Notes under the pieces: model-generated
Told to the model about the DNA's origin: nothing
Database searches by the model: none
Seen by the model: only the letters and a program-made list of their open reading frames with translations
Assembly: GCA_002363575.1 (NCBI GenBank)
Contig: DEWI01000069.1
Location: forward strand, 1-16,809
Length of the DNA stretch: 16,809 bases
Origin: Verrucomicrobia bacterium UBA3214
GTDB lineage: Bacteria; Verrucomicrobiota; Kiritimatiellia; RFP12; UBA1067
Direction: 5' to 3'
Shown here: positions 12,593 to 16,809 of the stretch, in pieces
Numbering within the stretch: position 1 is the stretch's first letter
How the letters are laid out: every line of letters begins with the position of its first letter
Made by a program: the position numbers and the translations under genes

Positions 12593-14381
12593 TGCGCTAG
12601 AAACCATGCACGGGCTGGCGACGGCGCGCGGCCTCGCCGCCGGCCCGGTATTCGTATATCGCGGCGACGGCGACATACCCATCCCCGAGTATATCGTCGA
12701 GGAGGGGTGCGTGGACGCCGAACGCGCGCGCCTCGATTCCTCCATCGCCGCGATTCGCGTGGATCTCGAGAAGATGATCGAGACGCTGCGCGAACGCACG
12801 GGGCGCAAGGATCTGCGCGTGTTCGAGTGCCACCTCATGATCCTCGAAGACGCATTCCTGATCGACGAAATCGAAAAGCGCATTTCCGCGAACCGCCTCA
12901 ACGCCGAAGCGGCCGTCCGCAAAGTCTTCGCTATGCACCGCGCGCAGTTCGAGAAGATGAACGATGCGTATTTCCGCGAGCGCGCGCGCGATCTCGACGA
13001 CGTGGAGCGGCGTCTGCTTAAGTCGCTCACGGGCTATTCGAACAAGGCGCATCTCGAACTGAAAGCCCCTTCCATCGTCGTCGCCGACGATCTCACGCCG
13101 TCGGAAACCGTGCAGCTGCCCCGCGAATTCGTGCTCGGCTTCGCGACGAACGGCGGCTCCACCACCAGCCATGTTGCGCTACTGGCGCGCGCGCTTGCGA
13201 TTCCCGCAGTCACGGGACTTGGCGACATAACATCGCGCGCGACCGCAGGCGAGACGGTTCTTCTCGACGGCTCCGCCGGCACAGTCACGCTGCATCCCGA
13301 CGCCGCGACGGAAGAGGCGTTCCGCACGGCGATGGCGCGCCAGGCCGGCGCCACGGCGGCGCGAAGCGGTTCGCGCCCCGCCGGGACGCTGAAAGACGGC
13401 GGCGAAATCAAAATCTTCGCGAACGTCCATCCCGGAATACCTCTCGCGGGATTCCGCGAAAAAGGCGCGCGCGGCATCGGGCTTTACAGAAGCGAATATC
13501 TCTGGCTGAACTCCGGCTACGAGCCTACGGAGGACGAGCAGTTCGCGGCCTACAGCGATGCGGCGCGCTTCTGCACGCAGCTGGGCGACGCCGCCACGAT
13601 CACCATCCGCGTTCTCGATATCGGCGGCGACAAGGCCATGCGCGGGACGACGGCGAAAGAAGCGAATCCTTTTCTCGGCAACCGTTCGATCCGCTATCTG
13701 CTTTCGCACCGCGAAGTTTTCCGCAGGCAGCTGCGCGCGATTCTCCGCGCGTCCGTCGAAGGAAACGTGCGCATCATGTATCCGATGGTAAGCTGCATCG
13801 AGGAGCTCGTCGAGGCCGAGAAGATGCTCGATGCCGCGAGGACCGATCTCTCGCATGAAGGCGTCGCCTTCGCGCAGAACATCCCCGTCGGCGCGATGAT
13901 CGAAGTGCCGTCGGCCGCGCTTTGCGCGCGCGAACTCGCCAGACACGTCGATTTCTTCTCCATCGGCACGAACGACCTAGTCCAATATACCATGGCGGCG
14001 GATCGCGGCAATGACGCCGTCGCGAATCTCTACCAGCCGCTGAACCGCGCCGTCGTCCGCCTCGTGGCAATGAGCGTGGACGCGGCGAAAGAAAAAGGCA
14101 TCCCCGTTTCAGTATGCGGCGAATCGGCCGCCGATCCCGTGGCGGGCGTTTTCTGGGGCGCGCTTGGCGTCGATACGCTTTCGATGAGCGCCACGTACAT
14201 CCCCGTCATATCGCGCATCCTCGCGTGCTTGACGCGCAAGGATCTCGATGAATACGCGAAGGTCCCGGAATCGCTTCCGCCAGATTCCACAGGCGCGCAG
14301 ATATACGCCGCGTGCCGCGCCTGGCTCTTCGCGAGACTGCCTCCCGAGGTCTGCGAAATCGCCGCGACGTTGAAATCTTGA
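12582..14381 (+). CDS. ptsI: Phosphoenolpyruvate-protein phosphotransferase (PTS Enzyme I)
   Basis: Autophosphorylates from phosphoenolpyruvate and passes the phosphate to HPr. The 599-residue product is close to the usual 570-580. It has the N-terminal HPr-binding helical domain (about 25-150), the phospho-histidine site GGSTTSHVALLARA (His197), and the PEP-binding barrel: GARGIGLYRSEYL (295-307), RVLDIGGDKAM, FFSIGTNDLVQYTMAADR and the catalytic Cys512 in SVCGES. The start at 12582 overlaps ptsH by 11 nt and suggests translational coupling; ATG at 12606 is an alternative that fits the family N-terminus equally well, and neither has a Shine-Dalgarno. Without EII components nearby, a regulatory role is likely, though permeases elsewhere in the genome cannot be excluded. 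Confidence 0.96.
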   Translation: MSSNALETMHGLATARGLAAGPVFVYRGDGDIPIPEYIVEEGCVDAERARLDSSIAAIRVDLEKMIETLRERTGRKDLRVFECHLMILEDAFLIDEIEKRISANRLNAEAAVRKVFAMHRAQFEKMNDAYFRERARDLDDVERRLLKSLTGYSNKAHLELKAPSIVVADDLTPSETVQLPREFVLGFATNGGSTTSHVALLARALAIPAVTGLGDITSRATAGETVLLDGSAGTVTLHPDAATEEAFRTAMARQAGATAARSGSRPAGTLKDGGEIKIFANVHPGIPLAGFREKGARGIGLYRSEYLWLNSGYEPTEDEQFAAYSDAARFCTQLGDAATITIRVLDIGGDKAMRGTTAKEANPFLGNRSIRYLLSHREVFRRQLRAILRASVEGNVRIMYPMVSCIEELVEAEKMLDAARTDLSHEGVAFAQNIPVGAMIEVPSAALCARELARHVDFFSIGTNDLVQYTMAADRGNDAVANLYQPLNRAVVRLVAMSVDAAKEKGIPVSVCGESAADPVAGVFWGALGVDTLSMSATYIPVISRILACLTRKDLDEYAKVPESLPPDSTGAQIYAACRAWLFARLPPEVCEIAATLKS

Positions 14382-14446
14382 GCGCCAGTCGCGAACGCCC
14401 CGGCGCGCGCTGCGAGGCCGGAGGCGTGCAAAAGTCCAGCAAGGCA

Positions 14447-15328
14447 ATGCCGGTTTGCATAGAGAAAGTTGTAGCGCGCTTTGGCGGGCGAGTGGAGGAG
14501 AATACGCTGGCGGCATCCGCCGCCGTTGTCTCCGCCACTGGCTTCAAAGTCCGCAGAATCGCAGAGCGCGGCGAATCGCTTTTCGATTTCGCCTTGCCGG
14601 CGGCGCGCGCGGCGATCTCCGGCAGGACGGACGTAAAAGGCGTGATCGCCGCGACGTTCTCCAATGAAATGCGCTTCCCTTCGCTCGCCGTGCGCATCGC
14701 ATCGGCGCTAGGCCTTCCAAAGACCGCCGCGGCCTTCGATCTGCAAATGGCGTGCAGCGCGTATCCGTACGCAGTCTATCTCGCGGGGCTGATGGCCGCG
14801 CAGACTTCCGGCAGCATCCTCGTCGTCGATGCAGACATCCAATCACGCTTCCTCGAAGGCGCCGACGCCGCCACAGCCGTTGTCATGGACGACGCCGCCA
14901 CGGCATCAATCGTCACTGCGGACGCATCGGAAAATCCACCGCCCTTCTCCTTCCTCTCCACTCATTCCGAAGCGCTCTCGTGTCCGGCGGACGGCCCGAT
15001 CGCGATGGACGGCTTCAAAGTCTTTTCTTTCGTCGCGCGCGATGTCGCCGAGTTCCTGCGGCCCTTTGGCGACGCTTTCGACATGTTCGTGCCGCACCGC
15101 GCCAACCTCTACATGGTGCGCCAGCTCGCGAAATCCCTCGGCCTCGCAGACAAACTTCTCGTGGCGGACGCTCCATTCGCAAATCCCGGCTCTTGCTCGA
15201 TCGCCGCGACGCTGGCGCTTTGCGCGCGTCCGGGCAACGCGCTTATCGCCGGCTTCGGCGCCGGCCTTTCCGCCTGCGCCGGCATTGTTTCCCTCCCAGC
15301 GCATTTCCAAGGCTCTCTCATCCCTTGA
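14447..15328 (+). CDS. 3-oxoacyl-ACP synthase III (FabH)-like protein
   Basis: Thiolase-fold condensing enzyme of the KAS III type. The 293-residue product contains the Cys-His-Asn triad in order: Cys103 in DLQMACSAYPYA, His217 in VPHRANLYM and Asn246 in FANPGSCS. GFGAGLSACAGIV near the end is the usual C-terminal glycine loop. At 293 residues it is a little shorter than typical FabH (about 320), with a reduced N-terminal region. The start is uncertain: ATG at 14447 has no well-spaced Shine-Dalgarno, and an in-frame GTG at 14426 follows GGAGG (14420-14424) too closely. It lies 65 nt after ptsI on the same strand and may be the last gene of that unit. It could start fatty acid synthesis or serve a specialised acyl-chain pathway; sequence alone does not separate these. 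Confidence 0.82.
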   Translation: MPVCIEKVVARFGGRVEENTLAASAAVVSATGFKVRRIAERGESLFDFALPAARAAISGRTDVKGVIAATFSNEMRFPSLAVRIASALGLPKTAAAFDLQMACSAYPYAVYLAGLMAAQTSGSILVVDADIQSRFLEGADAATAVVMDDAATASIVTADASENPPPFSFLSTHSEALSCPADGPIAMDGFKVFSFVARDVAEFLRPFGDAFDMFVPHRANLYMVRQLAKSLGLADKLLVADAPFANPGSCSIAATLALCARPGNALIAGFGAGLSACAGIVSLPAHFQGSLIP

Positions 15329-15410
15329 GACTTCTGCGCGCACACCCATCCGCACGCCCGCAAAAAGCCTCAAGACACCCGGGAGAATCACGCCCACGCA
15401 CGACCGCAAA

Positions 15411-15521
15411 GCCCCGAGGGGGCGACACATATATAGCCGGGGATGTAGCGCGCAACCCCCGGAAATCGTTCGAAGAACGATCAAACCATGTAGTGGCGAC
15501 ACAACGGGTGTTGTACTGTCG
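15411..15521. repeat. Structured intergenic element with a run of hairpins (REP-like candidate)
   Basis: Four inverted repeats follow in close order. GCCC/GGGC pairs at 15411-15423. CCGGGG (15437-15442) pairs with CCCCGG (15457-15462). The perfect ATCGTTC-GAA-GAACGAT spans 15465-15481. CGAC plus ACAAC (15497-15505) pairs with GTTGT and GTCG (15510-15521). The 9-mer GGCGACACA occurs twice, at 15421-15429 and 15495-15503. The general look (short GC hairpin, GCGACACA, then CCGGGG...CCCCCGG) resembles interspersed intergenic repeats I associate with Planctomycetes and relatives; that is memory, not a search. No gene is supported here. It could instead be a structured RNA. Confidence 0.5.
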
Positions 15522-15650
15522 TTGGAGTATTGTGCCACCCCTTCGAGAGTTCGATTCAACTTTGCGCAACCACCGGCTGTTTATGCGCCGCCCCGTCAGG
15601 GCTTTGCGCTGCACCACCGCGCGAACGCCTCACGAGAGGGGCGCGCTCTA

Positions 15651-15672
15651 GAAGCCTAGATTTCTAGGATTC
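15651..15672. repeat. Inverted repeat upstream of the M50 peptidase gene
   Basis: CCTAGA-TT-TCTAGG (15655-15668) is a perfect inverted repeat, extended by GAA/TTC after one mismatch to cover 15651-15672. There is no T-run, so it is not an intrinsic terminator in either direction. It lies about 100 bp before the M50 promoter. The rest of 15522-15770 shows nothing I can name. Confidence 0.35.
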
Positions 15673-15770
15673 GCTCGACGCGCATTCGTGAAGGACGCGC
15701 TCCCGCGCGAATTTGCGGCGCGCAGGACCCGACCAACTTTCCCTCAAATCCGGCATAGCCGCGAAGGCCG

Positions 15771-15792
15771 AAAAAATGGTATAATACTCCTC
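15771..15792 (+). promoter_or_regulatory. Extended -10 promoter of the M50 peptidase gene, leaderless
   Basis: AAAAAATGGTATAAT (15771-15785) carries the TGG-TATAAT extended -10. TATAAT (15780-15785) is exactly 7 nt before the ATG at 15793. No -35 hexamer and no Shine-Dalgarno are visible (the 7 nt are ACTCCTC). Confidence 0.75.
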
Positions 15793-16560
15793 ATGTTTGG
15801 CATCAAGACCAGGTATTATCTGTTTGACGCATTCGGGGTGCCGTTGTATGTCGATTTGACATTTGCGGTACTGCTTTTGATGTTCGTGTTCTCGCTCAAC
15901 GACTTCGGCTACGGCCTGACGGCGGCGCTTTTGCTCGCGCTTTCCGTCGTCGCGCACGAGCTTGGGCATGCGCTGACTGCGCGGTCGTTCGGCTATCGCA
16001 CGAGCGATATAACGATTTCGCTGCTCGGCGGCTGCGCATCGCTGATAGCGCTGCCGCGGCGCGCCAGCCAGGAATTCTGGACGGCGCTGGCAGGGCCGCT
16101 CGTATCGTTTGCGCTCAGCGCGCTGGGCTTTCTCGCGTGCGCCTACTACAGATTCGAAAACCATTGGGCGTACTTCTGCTTCTATTTCCTGGCGCAAATG
16201 AACTGGATGCTGGGGCTTTTCAACATGATGCCGGGCTTCCCGTTGGACGGCGGGCGGATTTTCCGCTCGGTGCTGCGGTATTTCATGTCGCGCAGCACGG
16301 CGACATTTGTCGCGATGTGGGTAGGCAGGGCATTCGCAATCATACTCGGGCTCTCGGGGCTGCACGCGATTTTCACCGGCGGCGCCTGGGGATTCGTCAG
16401 ATTGATGATCGCATCCATGATCTGGCGCCAAGGCACGCTCGAATACATGCAGGCGCAGATGGAAAGCGCGTGGGACCGCTTCGACGACGGCTGGCGCGCG
16501 CGTGTCTCGCCCCCTCCATACGGCGGCGACGGCCAGGACAGCGACGTGACGCGCGGCTAG
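15793..16560 (+). CDS. M50 family site-2-protease-like membrane metallopeptidase
   Basis: Intramembrane zinc protease of the S2P/SpoIVFB type. The 255-residue product has about five to six hydrophobic segments: roughly 18-35, 40-60, 95-120, 125-145, 165-185 and 190-205. The zinc motif HELGH (55-59) sits in the second segment. The third ligand region is NMMPGFPLDGGR (144-155), with Asp152. The C-terminal tail is hydrophilic and Gly/Asp-rich, with no PDZ or CBS domain, so it is a minimal form. The start at 15793 is set by the promoter 7 nt upstream; a 35-codon in-frame extension would begin inside the non-coding region and cross the promoter. The substrate is unknown. pyrE follows after 79 nt. 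Confidence 0.9.
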   Translation: MFGIKTRYYLFDAFGVPLYVDLTFAVLLLMFVFSLNDFGYGLTAALLLALSVVAHELGHALTARSFGYRTSDITISLLGGCASLIALPRRASQEFWTALAGPLVSFALSALGFLACAYYRFENHWAYFCFYFLAQMNWMLGLFNMMPGFPLDGGRIFRSVLRYFMSRSTATFVAMWVGRAFAIILGLSGLHAIFTGGAWGFVRLMIASMIWRQGTLEYMQAQMESAWDRFDDGWRARVSPPPYGGDGQDSDVTRG

Positions 16561-16600
16561 GCGGGCTTCCACGTCTCCGCGGCTGCGCACTCCATATCTC

Positions 16601-16639
16601 TATATATACCTCAAAGCATCCAAAACAGGTGGACAAAAA
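16601..16639 (+). promoter_or_regulatory. Possible promoter and Shine-Dalgarno of pyrE
   Basis: An AT-rich TATATATA (16601-16608) could be a -10 element. AGGTGG (16627-16632) is 7 nt from the ATG at 16640 and is a good Shine-Dalgarno. Unlike the four extended -10 promoters, this one would give a leader of about 25 nt. Confidence 0.45.
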
Positions 16640-16809
16640 ATGACACAAGAAGAAGTTCTGCAAGCATTCCGCGAGACCGGCGCCCTTCTCGAAGGGCATT
16701 TCGAGCTGCGCTCGAAACTGCATTCCGACCGCTATTTCCAGTGCGCCAACGTCCTTAGATATCCGCGAATCGCCGCGCGGCTCTGCGACGAGCTGGTGGC
16801 CAAGATGTC
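16640..16809 (+). CDS. pyrE: Orotate phosphoribosyltransferase, 5' part
   Basis: Converts orotate and PRPP to orotidine 5'-phosphate in pyrimidine synthesis. Only the first 56 codons are in the window; the gene runs off the right edge. The N-terminal pattern is clear: a leading helix, GALLEGHFELRSKLHSDRYFQ (14-33) and the following CANVLRYP, matching the family's GHFxLxSGxHSDxYxQ signature. The family usually has Gly where Lys26 stands. The PRPP-binding loop would lie beyond the window. Confidence 0.88.
   Translation, partial: MTQEEVLQAFRETGALLEGHFELRSKLHSDRYFQCANVLRYPRIAARLCDELVAKM

Noticed and set aside
15329..15660. Short open frames in the gap after the KAS III-like gene
   Set aside because: They cross the hairpin element, have no Shine-Dalgarno and no recognisable protein features.

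Overview
The window is about 16.8 kb of GC-rich, densely coded bacterial DNA from a Gram-negative organism. It carries Kdo synthesis (kdsA), a lipid A type acyltransferase, LPS export genes (lptC-like, lptA, lptB), a Tat-exported sulfatase, an InlB-type repeat surface protein, and an HPr kinase/HPr/Enzyme I set. Together these suggest a member of the PVC group, most plausibly an uncultured Kiritimatiellota/Verrucomicrobiota or Lentisphaerota gut-type bacterium. The taxonomy is inferred from gene content and style; there is no rRNA gene here to settle it.

Layout. (1) 1-1271: the 3' end of a large repeat-rich surface protein, closed by a perfect rho-independent terminator at 1304-1331. (2) 1332-1618: mostly non-coding, with one possible short reverse-strand ORF or gene remnant. 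(3) 1640-4936: hisD, a LpxL/LpxM-like acyltransferase and mnmA, all forward. (4) 4964-7416: sulfatase and rsmE, both reverse. (5) 7435-7855: a divergent intergenic region holding seven dyad-symmetric units at an exact 22-bp period. (6) 7879-14381: a tight forward block, kdsA-lptC-lptA-lptB-hpf-hprK-ptsH-ptsI. The first four genes overlap by 4 nt each and ptsH/ptsI overlap by 11 nt. A ketoacyl-ACP synthase III-like gene (14447-15328) follows. (7) 15329-15770: an intergenic region with a run of hairpins that looks like a structured interspersed element. (8) 15793-16809: a site-2-protease-like M50 peptidase and the 5' end of pyrE.

How the genes fit together. kdsA makes the Kdo precursor of the LPS inner core, the acyltransferase probably finishes lipid A, and LptC/A/B move LPS to the outer membrane. 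The same transcription unit seems to continue into a ribosome hibernation factor and a regulatory phosphotransfer module (HprK, HPr, EI) with no sugar permease in view. This resembles the proteobacterial lptCAB-rpoN-hpf-ptsN-rapZ-npr locus, with a different phosphotransfer set.

Most notable observations. First, four genes (hisD, rsmE, kdsA and the M50 peptidase) share a nearly identical 14-bp extended -10 promoter just before the start codon. TATAAT ends 7 nt before ATG in three cases and 9 nt in one, and none has a Shine-Dalgarno, so leaderless mRNAs are expected; genes inside operons have clear Shine-Dalgarno sites. Second, the 22-bp-phased array between rsmE and kdsA. Third, MnmA lacks the second catalytic cysteine, and HprK has changes at a His and in the P-loop that are normally conserved.
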